Shown here piece by piece: positions 43,941-52,048 of a DNA stretch of 64,000 nt. This stretch comes from Akkermansiaceae bacterium. GTDB lineage: Bacteria > Verrucomicrobiota > Verrucomicrobiia > Verrucomicrobiales > Akkermansiaceae. Below the pieces are notes generated by a model, which worked only from the letters and a program-made list of their open reading frames with translations, did not search any database and was not told the DNA's origin. Positions within the stretch are counted from its first letter, which is position 1, and each line of letters begins with the position of its first letter. The translations under genes were made by a program, and so were the position numbers. Location: NCBI GenBank assembly GCA_018402445.1, contig JAGYIT010000014.1, positions 62,001-126,000 of the forward strand. Reading direction: 5' to 3'.

Positions 43941-45140
43941 ATGTCTTCCCTCACCTTCCATCCCATCAGCGAGGTCATCGCAGAAATCGCCGCCGGAAAA
44001 CTCGTAATCGTCGCCGACGATCCGAACCGCGAGAACGAGGCCGACCTGATCGGAGCCGCCTCGCTCTGCACCGCCGAGATGGTGAACTTCATGGCCATCC
44101 ACGGTCGCGGGCTGATCTGTGCGCCCCTTTCCGCGGAGCGCGCCGAGGAACTCGACCTCCCGCAGATGACACGCCGCAACCATGAGGGCATGAAAACGGC
44201 CTTCACCGTCTCCGTGGACGCAGCAAAGGGCATCACCACCGGCATCTCCGCCGCCGACCGCGCGCTCACGATCCGCCTCCTCGCCGATCCGAAGGCGCAC
44301 GCCGACAACTTGGTGAAACCCGGCCACATCTTCCCGCTCCAAGCCATGCCCGGCGGTGTCCTCCGCCGCGCCGGTCACACCGAGGCCGCCATCGATCTCG
44401 CCACCCTCGCCGGACTCCCGCCCGTCGGCGCGATCTGTGAGATCATGGGCGAGGACGGCACCATGGCCCGCGTCGGCGAGCTCGGCGAATATCAGGAAAA
44501 GCACGGCCTCAAGGCCTGCACCATCGCCCAGCTCATCGAATACCGCCGCCGCTCCGAGAAATTCGTCAAGCGCGACCAGACCATCCTCATGCCCACCGAG
44601 TTCGGCGATTTCGACTGCCACCTCTACACGGTTTCCCTCGACGATTCCCACCACCTCGCCCTCACGAAAGGCAAGATCGATCCTGAGAAACCGACCCTCG
44701 TCCGCGTCCATTCCGAATGCCTCACCGGCGATGTCTTCCACTCCCAGCGCTGCGATTGCGGCCCGCAACTCGCCGCCGCGATGAAGCGTATCTCCGAGGA
44801 GGGCGGCGTGCTCCTTTACCTCCGCCAGGAAGGGCGCGGCATCGGCCTGCCCGCGAAAATCCACGCATACAAGCTCCAGGAGCAGGGATTCGACACCATC
44901 GAGGCGAACGAGAAACTCGGCTACGCCTCCGACCTACGCGATTACGGCATGGGCGCCCAGATCCTCCACGACCTCGGCGTCCGCCGCATCAAGCTCCTCA
45001 CTAACAACCCCAAAAAAGTCGTCGGCCTCGAAGGCTACGGACTTGAAATCACCGAGCAGCTTACCCTCTCCCTCCCGGCGAATGAGCACAATCGGAGATA
45101 TCTGGATACCAAGCGGCTGCGCATGGGCCACACGTTGTGA
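43941..45140 (+). CDS. ribBA: DHBP synthase / GTP cyclohydrolase II
   Basis: 399 residues. N-terminal DHBP synthase (1-~205; IVADDPNRENEADLIGAA, MTRRNHEGMKTAFTVSVDA, GHIFPLQAMPGGVLRRAGHT). C-terminal GTP cyclohydrolase II with zinc ligands in SECLTGDVFHSQRCDCGPQ and the LRQEGRGIGLPAKIHAYKLQ and NPKKVVGLEGYGLEI motifs. It supplies both precursors of riboflavin. Convergent with the respiratory cluster that follows. Confidence 0.96.
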   Translation: MSSLTFHPISEVIAEIAAGKLVIVADDPNRENEADLIGAASLCTAEMVNFMAIHGRGLICAPLSAERAEELDLPQMTRRNHEGMKTAFTVSVDAAKGITTGISAADRALTIRLLADPKAHADNLVKPGHIFPLQAMPGGVLRRAGHTEAAIDLATLAGLPPVGAICEIMGEDGTMARVGELGEYQEKHGLKACTIAQLIEYRRRSEKFVKRDQTILMPTEFGDFDCHLYTVSLDDSHHLALTKGKIDPEKPTLVRVHSECLTGDVFHSQRCDCGPQLAAAMKRISEEGGVLLYLRQEGRGIGLPAKIHAYKLQEQGFDTIEANEKLGYASDLRDYGMGAQILHDLGVRRIKLLTNNPKKVVGLEGYGLEITEQLTLSLPANEHNRRYLDTKRLRMGHTL

Positions 45141-45191
45141 AACTTTCAATTTCAAACTCGGCAAAAAACCAAGCTCCCTAACTCTTCTTAC

Positions 45192-45989
45192 TCACGGCTT
45201 AACTGAAGCGGTCGCCTCCTCGTTGGCCTTCTGTTGCGCCTTGAGTGCGGTTTCGGATTGTTCCTTGGCCCAGGAATCATAGTCAGCGGGCGGTATTACC
45301 TCCATCGTGCCGATCATGTTCGCATGGCCTTCGCCACAGAGCTGGGCGCAGACGACGAAAGTCTCCATGGGTTTCACGGGGGTGAACCACATCGCGATCT
45401 CCTTGCCGGGAATGGCGTCCTGCTGGGCGCGCATCGGAACGATCGCGTAGTTGTGGATCACATCCTTCGTCCCAATGTTGAGCACGGCGGGGCGTTTCGC
45501 GGGGATCTTGAGGACGGACGTGGTGAAGTCGTCGTGAGAGTTGGGGTCGGTATAGTCGATGCCCAGGTCATTGGAGCCAGAGATGAGAGCCGGATCGGTG
45601 CGGCCGAACTTACCGTCAAGACCGGGATAATGGTAGCTCCAGCCGTATTGCCATCCGACCACGCGGACGCGGACGGGATCCATTTCCTGGACAGTATCCC
45701 AGTTGTCCACACGCTGCTGCCAGAGCGGGAAGGCGAAGCCGAGAAGGAGCACGGCCTCGATGATGATCACCGCCACTTCCGTATGGCTGGAAAGGTGGCT
45801 ACGGACGCCGTCATAGGAGGCCTTGGGATTGCGCTTATGCCAGAACTTGTAGAGGCAGATGAAAAAGAACGCCGTCCAGCCGACAAAGAGAGCGATCATG
45901 AACCAATGCACCACTATAATCAGGTGATCCACGTGGCCGCCATGGGCGGAGTAGTTTTCCGGGAGGCCTATGAGTTCGGAGAAAGACAT
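45192..45989 (-). CDS. ctaC: Cytochrome c oxidase subunit II
   Basis: 265 residues: two N-terminal membrane helices (FMIALFVGWTAFFFICLYKF; VAVIIIEAVLLLGFAFPLW), then a periplasmic cupredoxin domain. The CuA site is complete: VVCAQLCGEGHANMIGTME, with VMRVVGWQYGWSYHYPG-type aromatic residues upstream. It accepts electrons from cytochrome c and passes them to subunit I. Last gene of the cluster, unusually after subunits III and IV instead of before subunit I. No heme motif, so the cytochrome c partners are separate. Confidence 0.93.
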   Translation of the reverse strand: MSFSELIGLPENYSAHGGHVDHLIIVVHWFMIALFVGWTAFFFICLYKFWHKRNPKASYDGVRSHLSSHTEVAVIIIEAVLLLGFAFPLWQQRVDNWDTVQEMDPVRVRVVGWQYGWSYHYPGLDGKFGRTDPALISGSNDLGIDYTDPNSHDDFTTSVLKIPAKRPAVLNIGTKDVIHNYAIVPMRAQQDAIPGKEIAMWFTPVKPMETFVVCAQLCGEGHANMIGTMEVIPPADYDSWAKEQSETALKAQQKANEEATASVKP

Positions 45990-46025
45990 GTTGGTAAATG
46001 CTGGATGGCTGTAACGCTGAAATTT

Positions 46026-46229
46026 TTACTGGTGGACGTAATCATCGCGGAGCTCGGGATCGAGGTTCGCGGCGTCGCGGCGGATGAGGCGGATCATGAA
46101 AAAGGCGACCCCGGCAAGCACCGCGAGGATGAGGACGAGGAGGAAGAAGATCGAGTAACCGATGGAATCACCGGAGGCTCCGAAGGTGGCGCTGCATGTC
46201 GAGCAGGCGATTAGGCTTGTGAGGTTCAT
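46026..46229 (-). CDS. Small membrane protein of the oxidase cluster
   Basis: 67 residues with one strong membrane helix (IGYSIFFLLVLILAVLAGVA) and a charged C-terminal tail (DAANLDPELRDDYVHQ). Two cysteines in the N-terminal part (ACSTCSA). It lies between ctaC and another small membrane protein with 36 and 7 base gaps. Its steady position suggests an oxidase assembly or accessory subunit, but no family is recognised. Confidence 0.65.
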   Translation of the reverse strand: MNLTSLIACSTCSATFGASGDSIGYSIFFLLVLILAVLAGVAFFMIRLIRRDAANLDPELRDDYVHQ

Positions 46230-46236
46230 GGTGGTG

Positions 46237-46437
46237 TCAGAGTTGGAGTTTGGTGGCTTTTTTCAGGAAATAGAGGGCGTAGGCGGGCATCAAAAGCAAA
46301 CCTATGGCTCCCACGATGCCGAATACCGTGGAGGCCGTGGACGGCTCCGGAGCGAGCACGAACGCCCAGAACACCAAGAACGCGGAAAACAGCGTGCAGA
46401 CGGTTACGAAGACGAGGTGGAAGCTGCGGAGTGACAT
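46237..46437 (-). CDS. Small two-helix membrane protein of the oxidase cluster
   Basis: 66 residues with two helices (LVFVTVCTLFSAFLVFWAFV; FGIVGAIGLLLMPAYALYFL) and a short basic tail (KKATKLQL). Five bases after ctaF and seven before the next small gene. Function unknown; similar small proteins accompany caa3 genes in related bacteria as far as I recall. Confidence 0.65.
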   Translation of the reverse strand: MSLRSFHLVFVTVCTLFSAFLVFWAFVLAPEPSTASTVFGIVGAIGLLLMPAYALYFLKKATKLQL

Positions 46438-46442
46438 GGCGG

Positions 46443-46778
46443 TTATTTGTAAAAATTGTAATCGAAGATAGGGCTGCTTTCCGCGAGTGCAAACAAAGCA
46501 CCCATCGCGAAGAAGAAAAAGATCGAGCCGAAGAAGACCCAGTAGATGAGCTTTTTCTCGTGGTTGAGGTGCATGAAGATCGCTGCGACGAGGGTGGCCT
46601 TGGTGGAAGCGATGAGAAGTCCCAGGATGGCGTCATAGATGTCAAAACCATGGCCACCGATGTCCAGCGCGGGCACGGTGGCCACGAGAACGGTCAGGAC
46701 GGTGCCGACAAGGAGTGCGCCGAAGACCAGGAGGTAGGTCTTCTTCGCTTTTTGGATCGCTTCGATGGAATCTGCCAT
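46443..46778 (-). CDS. ctaF: Cytochrome c oxidase subunit IV
   Basis: 111 residues, three helices, with the bacterial subunit IV signature ASTKATLVAAIFMHLNHEKK in the middle. N-terminal AIQKAKKTYLLVFGALLVGT. It stabilises the CtaD/CtaC/CtaE core. Directly downstream of ctaE. Confidence 0.88.
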   Translation of the reverse strand: MADSIEAIQKAKKTYLLVFGALLVGTVLTVLVATVPALDIGGHGFDIYDAILGLLIASTKATLVAAIFMHLNHEKKLIYWVFFGSIFFFFAMGALFALAESSPIFDYNFYK

Positions 46779-46814
46779 TTTTCAGGGTACGGGTTATGGT
46801 TTGGGAATATCGGT

Positions 46815-48434
46815 TTACATCAGGTAGAAGATCGGGAACGCGAAGATCCAGACCAGGTCAACGAAGTGCCAGAACAGGCCGCCGACCTCGACGCGGTTGG
46901 CGAGCCATTCGGGGTTGGAAAGGAACATCTTGCGCCCGAAGACAAGGTAATAGAGCAGCACGAGCGCGCCGCCGATGACGTGCAGGCCGTGCAGGCCGGT
47001 GATCGTGAAATAGACCGCATAATAGGTATTCCATGCCGGGGTGAACTTCGCGGCGTGGCGGATCTCCTCGCGGGGCACGGAAAGTTCCGGATATGTCTCC
47101 GAGCCGCGCGCCTTGTAGTTCGGCCCCATGAACTCCTCCTTGATCTTGTCGACGCCGCCGATTTTCACCTGCTTGGTGTCCACGCCCATCAGACCCAGTT
47201 CCTTCCAACCGATACGGTAGAGTTCCTTGTGGGTGAGGGTTTCCTTGGGGGTCTTGCCGTCCTCCTTGAAGCCGAAACGCCTGTTCAGCTCATCCTGCTT
47301 CTTCACGTTTTCCGCGAGGTGCCATGCCCATGCTTCGCGGACAAACTCGCTGTTCTTCATCAACCATGAGTTGGCGATGGCGGTATCCGGATCGGCTCCC
47401 CGCTCCTTGGCTCTCATCACGAGCCACTGGAAGTCGATGGCGTCGAGGTTGTGGAAAACCATGGGGCTGGCTTCCATAACGCCGGCGATGACCGTGTCGT
47501 CGCGGAGGCGGGAGGAGGTCGCGCCTTCCTTGATGTCGCGGGGCTTGAAAAGGAAGCGGGTCGGCGGATCTACCTTGAACTCGACGTTGGAAACCTCGGT
47601 CAGCAGGCGGGGCGAGAGGGCGTCCACGTCGATGTTTACATCGGAGGAGAGCTGCCATCCCTTTTTGCCGGGGTTCGCTTTTTTCGTCTCTTTCCACTCC
47701 ATGCGGAGCGCGGCGGTGCGCAGTGCGGCGTTGTGCTTGAGCGCGGCGATCTGGACTTCCTGGATTTTTCCGAGAAGATCAAGACTCAAGGGTTCGCCCG
47801 CTTTGGCGAGGGTCACTTCTTTTCCACCTTCCTCGGTGATCGCCTTGATGTCGGCGGCGAGCTTGATTTCGGAACCGTTGTGTTTCGCTTCGGAGAGCAT
47901 CTCGTTTACCCATGGGGCGTGGAAACGTTTCACGGAAACGGTCACTTTCTCCGCCACCACGCGGATCATGTTTTCCTCGATCTTCTTGCCATGGCGGTCG
48001 AAGACGTATTCCTTTTTGTCGTCCTTCTGGTAACCGAGGTGCCCCTCGACGATCGTGTAGTCATGCAGGCGGGCGGCCTGGTGCTTGAACTTGACGTTGT
48101 ATTCGAGTCCCTTGAGAACCATGAAGATGGCGGCGCAGGCGACCGTGATGCCCATGTAGATCTGGAACTGCCTCCAGTTCCCCAGCTTCAGCGCCACCCA
48201 TGCGAAGACGACGGTGACAGATGAGCCGATGAGGATGAAGGTGTTGATCAGGCCCGGCAGGACGGGGAGCGTCCGTTCCGGCCACGGGTAATCGGCCCCG
48301 AGGCGGAGATAGACGTAGGCAGAGAAGAAGCCGCCGAAAAGCATGACCTCGGAGGCCAGGAAGAGCCAGATGGCGATCTTCGAGTTGATCAGGCCCGTGT
48401 CCTTGCGGGGATTGACGATGTAGGGGATTTCCAT
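46815..48434 (-). CDS. ctaE: Cytochrome c oxidase subunit III with a ~310-residue insert
   Basis: 539 residues, where about 200 is normal. The N-terminal helices (SKIAIWLFLASEVMLFGGFF, LINTFILIGSSVTVVFAWVA, VACAAIFMVLKGLEYNVKF) and C-terminal helices (YYAVYFTITGLHGLHVIGGA, GLFWHFVDLVWIFAFPIFYL) are those of subunit III. Between them, residues ~115-430 form a soluble, lysine-rich insert with no membrane helix. It is in frame and shows no repeats. It could be a domain on the outer or inner side of the oxidase that contacts ACIII. Confidence 0.88.
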   Translation of the reverse strand: MEIPYIVNPRKDTGLINSKIAIWLFLASEVMLFGGFFSAYVYLRLGADYPWPERTLPVLPGLINTFILIGSSVTVVFAWVALKLGNWRQFQIYMGITVACAAIFMVLKGLEYNVKFKHQAARLHDYTIVEGHLGYQKDDKKEYVFDRHGKKIEENMIRVVAEKVTVSVKRFHAPWVNEMLSEAKHNGSEIKLAADIKAITEEGGKEVTLAKAGEPLSLDLLGKIQEVQIAALKHNAALRTAALRMEWKETKKANPGKKGWQLSSDVNIDVDALSPRLLTEVSNVEFKVDPPTRFLFKPRDIKEGATSSRLRDDTVIAGVMEASPMVFHNLDAIDFQWLVMRAKERGADPDTAIANSWLMKNSEFVREAWAWHLAENVKKQDELNRRFGFKEDGKTPKETLTHKELYRIGWKELGLMGVDTKQVKIGGVDKIKEEFMGPNYKARGSETYPELSVPREEIRHAAKFTPAWNTYYAVYFTITGLHGLHVIGGALVLLYYLVFGRKMFLSNPEWLANRVEVGGLFWHFVDLVWIFAFPIFYLM

Positions 48435-48552
48435 TTCTAAAAAGGTTAGCTGGTGTTGCCTTGCGGCTATGAGGTGTGTGCTTTGCAGTTATGGGCTGTC
48501 TTGCTGGCGCTCGAGGGTCATTCGGATTCCGGATTTCGGGGCATGCCGGGCT

Positions 48553-50460
48553 TCAGTGATGCCCCTTGTCCTCGGTTTCGTCCGGCGTGCCTCCGATCGG
48601 CTTTTTCGGAGCCTGCCATTGCGGGTAGTAGTCCTTTTCGCAATCGGGGCGGGAGTACTCGTAAGGGCCGCGATAAACGGCGACATCGAAGGTGAAATTG
48701 CCGTGGCCCGGAGGTGTCGGGGTGGCCCACTCGAGGGTGGTGGCGTCCCACGGGTTGTCGCTCTCGACCTTGCGGCCGGTTTTCCATGAGCAGAACAGGT
48801 TAATGACGAACGGGATCTGCGCGACTGCGAGGATCCACGCTCCGTAGGACATCACGATGTTGAGGTCGATGTTCTGGGCGACGGTGTTGGCGAAAACGTT
48901 GGCTCCATCGGCGGTGGCGGCGGTGGCCTTGTCGAGGTAGGCGTCGCCCCCGTTGTACCAGCGGCGGTGGAAGCCGGCCATGCCCTGGGTGAGCATGGGG
49001 AAGAAGATGATGTTCATGCAGACGAGGCTGGGCCAGAAATGCACATGGGAGAGGAAACCGCTCATGTAACGCCCGGTGATTTTCGGATACCAATGATAGA
49101 CCCCCGCGAAGAGACCGAAGAGGATGCCCGGTGCGACGACGTAGTGGAAATGGCCGATGACGTAGTAGGTGTCGTGCAGGTGGAGGCCGACGAGGTTGAA
49201 GGCGAGCGGCAGGCCGGTGAGGCCGCCGATGCCGAACATCGGGATGAAGGCGCAGGCCCAGAGCATGGGCGGGGTGAAACGGATCGATCCACCCCATAGC
49301 GAAATCAGCAGTGCCGTGATGATGATCACCGAGGGGATGGAGATCAGCACCGTGGTGGTTTGGAAGAAGGTCGAGACCGCAGGCCCCATGCCCGTCATAT
49401 ACATGTGGTGCGCCCAGACGATGAAGGACAGGAAACCGAGGATGAGGACGGAAAAGACCATCGACTTGTAACCCCAGAGCGGCTTGCGGGTGTTGACAGG
49501 AATGATTTCCGCCACGCAGGCGATGGCGGGCAGCAGGAGGACGTAAACCTCCGGGTGGCCGAGGAACCAGAAAAGGTGCTGGAAAAGCAGCGGGGAGCCG
49601 CCGCCGGAAAGATCGGCGAGGCCGTCCGATTTTGTGAAGAGGCCGGAGGGCATGAAGAAGGACGAGTGGGTGACGCGATCCATCAACTGCATGATGCCGG
49701 CCGCCTCTAGCGGAGGGAACGCGAGCAGGAGCAGGAAAGCCGTGACGAGCATCGCCCAGACGAAGAAGGGCAGGCGCATCCAGGTCATGCCGCGGGCGCG
49801 CAGGTTGATGATGGTGGTGATGAAATTGACCGATCCCAGCAACGACGAGGTGATGAGCATGACCAGCCCGAGCAGCCATTGCGTCTGTCCCGCCAGCCAT
49901 TGGTTCACGATTTGCCCGTCGGCAAAACCCGCTAACGGCGAGTAGTTCGTCCAGCCGGATTTTGCGGCTCCGGACTCCATGAAGAAAGAGGCGCACATGG
50001 TCAAGCCACCGAGCAGGTAGATCCAGTAGCTGAACATGTTGAGCTTGGGGAAAGCCATGTCCACCGCGCCGATTTGCAGCGGCGTGATGTAGTTTCCGAA
50101 GGCACCGAAGCCGAGCGGCACGATGCCGAGGAACACCATGATCGTGCCGTGCATCGCGCCGAACATGTTGTAGGTCTCGCCTGTCACTTTTCCGTCCTGC
50201 AGCCAGCGGGCTTTCCAGTTTTCCGTGAAAATCCAGCTCATCCACTCCGGGAGCGGCTCGTGGGGATAGGCGATACTCCAGCGCATCACCATCATTAGGT
50301 AGAAGCCGAACGCCAGGAACAGCATGGCGGTGATGCCGTACTGCAGGCCGATCATCTTGTGGTCGGTCGAGAAAATGTATTTTTTCCAAAAAGGTATCTC
50401 GTGATGATGCTCGTCGTGCGAATGATCGTGGCCGGAAGTGGCTGCTGCTTGGGCGCTCAT
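48553..50460 (-). CDS. ctaD: Cytochrome c oxidase subunit I (heme-copper, A-type)
   Basis: 635 residues, twelve helices. Low-spin heme ligands in GAMHGTIMVF and VIGHFHYVV; CuB and cross-linked His-Tyr in LFWFLGHPEVYVLLLPA; the two CuB His in VWAHHMYMTG; the high-spin heme His in GHFHYV. It reduces oxygen and pumps protons. The N-terminus is histidine-rich (GHDHSHDEHHHE). With ctaC, ctaE and ctaF it forms the active terminal oxidase of this cluster. Confidence 0.95.
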   Translation of the reverse strand: MSAQAAATSGHDHSHDEHHHEIPFWKKYIFSTDHKMIGLQYGITAMLFLAFGFYLMMVMRWSIAYPHEPLPEWMSWIFTENWKARWLQDGKVTGETYNMFGAMHGTIMVFLGIVPLGFGAFGNYITPLQIGAVDMAFPKLNMFSYWIYLLGGLTMCASFFMESGAAKSGWTNYSPLAGFADGQIVNQWLAGQTQWLLGLVMLITSSLLGSVNFITTIINLRARGMTWMRLPFFVWAMLVTAFLLLLAFPPLEAAGIMQLMDRVTHSSFFMPSGLFTKSDGLADLSGGGSPLLFQHLFWFLGHPEVYVLLLPAIACVAEIIPVNTRKPLWGYKSMVFSVLILGFLSFIVWAHHMYMTGMGPAVSTFFQTTTVLISIPSVIIITALLISLWGGSIRFTPPMLWACAFIPMFGIGGLTGLPLAFNLVGLHLHDTYYVIGHFHYVVAPGILFGLFAGVYHWYPKITGRYMSGFLSHVHFWPSLVCMNIIFFPMLTQGMAGFHRRWYNGGDAYLDKATAATADGANVFANTVAQNIDLNIVMSYGAWILAVAQIPFVINLFCSWKTGRKVESDNPWDATTLEWATPTPPGHGNFTFDVAVYRGPYEYSRPDCEKDYYPQWQAPKKPIGGTPDETEDKGHH

Positions 50461-50510
50461 AGGTGGTGGAAACTTTAAATTCTAAACTCTAAATTCTAAC
50501 GAATATGAGG

Positions 50511-51281
50511 TTATTCTATCGGGGCTAGGGTGGCGGGGTTCACCATGATGTCGGGGAAAATCTCTGCACCCGCGAGCATGGAGCTGTGGGCGGCGCGGAC
50601 TTCCTCGGAGGTGACCGGCTGGCCGGCCTTTTCGCGGGAGGCGGAGAGATCGAACGCGTTTTTCGCCATCTCGACGGAGGTCACGTCGCCGGTGGAGTTT
50701 CCGAAATTGTTGCGGATGTAGGTCATCACGCCGGCGAGGTCTTCGGCGGACATGCCCGCGCCCTGGGCAGGCATGATGCCCGCGCCGTAGGTCTTGCCGG
50801 TACTGGTCGGCCCCTGGATGCCGTTGAGGATGACCATCGCGAGCTGTTGGGTGTCGCCGATCACGAAATCGGAGCCGACGAGCGAAGGATAGTTCGCGCC
50901 ATCGCCTTTGCCGTCGGAGCCATGGCAACCGTTGCACTTTGAAGAGTAGATCTTGGAGCCTTTCGCGCTGAAGGCCACGAGAGCGGTCTTCGGCTGCGGG
51001 CCGTCAGCTGCGCCGCCGGGAGCCGTGCCGCGCACGTAATCGGCGCGGAAGGTGTTGTCGTAGGAGAACAAGGTTCCGGCGTTGCCGAGCACGCCGCCCG
51101 CAATGAGGAGGACGACACCGCAGGCTGTGATGACCCACAGCGGCACGGCCTCGCGTCCGCTGTCGGCGAGGTGTTTTTCACGCGCGGCGGCGGCGCAATC
51201 GCTGGCGACCCGGCCGTGCGCCTGGGTCACGTTGATCGTTTCGTCGAGATCGGGATTCGATTGATGGTCGGGTGATGACAT
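50511..51281 (-). CDS. Membrane-anchored monoheme cytochrome c (CcoP-like)
   Basis: 256 residues: one membrane helix (PLWVITACGVVLLIAGGVLG), then a cytochrome c domain with the heme site KCNGCHGSDGKG, axial Met probably in IMPAQGAGMSAEDLAGVMTY. The closing YIRNNFGN is also seen in the cytochrome at 53566-54342, so the two are paralogues. It likely shuttles electrons between ACIII, the CcoNO-like pair and CuA. Located between ccoO-like and ctaD. Confidence 0.87.
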   Translation of the reverse strand: MSSPDHQSNPDLDETINVTQAHGRVASDCAAAAREKHLADSGREAVPLWVITACGVVLLIAGGVLGNAGTLFSYDNTFRADYVRGTAPGGAADGPQPKTALVAFSAKGSKIYSSKCNGCHGSDGKGDGANYPSLVGSDFVIGDTQQLAMVILNGIQGPTSTGKTYGAGIMPAQGAGMSAEDLAGVMTYIRNNFGNSTGDVTSVEMAKNAFDLSASREKAGQPVTSEEVRAAHSSMLAGAEIFPDIMVNPATLAPIE

Positions 51282-51312
51282 GGATGATGAAGGATTCAGA
51301 ATCCGGTTAGGA

Positions 51313-52023
51313 TTAGGGAGCGGTAGGCGCCGCTGCGGTCGGTGGGGCGAAGTTGAAGGAAGTTGGCACTGGTTGGTCTTTTTTCAACGAGAGAAGATAG
51401 GAAACCAGTGCGCGGGCTTCCGGTTTCGGGGTAATCTCCATCCCCTCTTCCACGGGGAACGGCAGGGCGTTGTCGGACGGGTTTCCTTTGATCTCCGTCA
51501 CATTAAAAAGGAAGCGGAAGGAAGGGCAGGTGGAGTCGCGGCGCTTGGCCTCCCAGCGCGGGTTGTAGAGGTGCCCGAAGAGCCACTGTTCAGAATTCCC
51601 GCCCTTGGCGTAGTCCGTCTCGATGCGGCGGGCGAGGTTGGAAAGGTCGGAGCCGAGGCGCGAGATGCCGATGTGGGCGAAGTCCTCGCCCTCGAAGTCG
51701 AAGGCGTTCGTTTCCCGGCGGGTATCGCCGCGATCCTCGTCGCCCGCGATGCCGCCCCAGTCGGGACGGAACATGTCGTTGCCCGCATAGGTGGGGCGGA
51801 TGAGCTGGGAGTGGCACATGTAGCAGCCGTTCGCGGCATAGACCTCGGCGCCGTCGGCGATGCGCCCGGCGCGTTTGGGGATATAGACGGCGTTCGTGCC
51901 ATCGCCTTCCTCCACGGCGACAGGCTCCAGCGAGCGCATCTTGAAATATGGGACGATGACAATAGCCAGCCACGCGACGCCGAAACTGGCGGAGAGGCTA
52001 AGGATGAAAGTGCGGAAGCTCAT
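51313..52023 (-). CDS. CcoO-like monoheme cytochrome c
   Basis: 236 residues: N-terminal membrane helix (LSASFGVAWLAIVIVPYFK) and a cytochrome c domain with ANGCYMCHSQLIRPT, the CcoO signature, and RLGSDLSNLARR downstream. In cbb3 oxidase CcoO passes electrons to CcoN. Here the partner CcoN lacks its oxygen site (see 52049), so this pair must do something else, probably relay electrons. Twenty-five bases separate the two genes. Confidence 0.85.
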   Translation of the reverse strand: MSFRTFILSLSASFGVAWLAIVIVPYFKMRSLEPVAVEEGDGTNAVYIPKRAGRIADGAEVYAANGCYMCHSQLIRPTYAGNDMFRPDWGGIAGDEDRGDTRRETNAFDFEGEDFAHIGISRLGSDLSNLARRIETDYAKGGNSEQWLFGHLYNPRWEAKRRDSTCPSFRFLFNVTEIKGNPSDNALPFPVEEGMEITPKPEARALVSYLLSLKKDQPVPTSFNFAPPTAAAPTAP

Positions 52024-52048
52024 TTGGGGAAATTCTAAACTCTAAATT

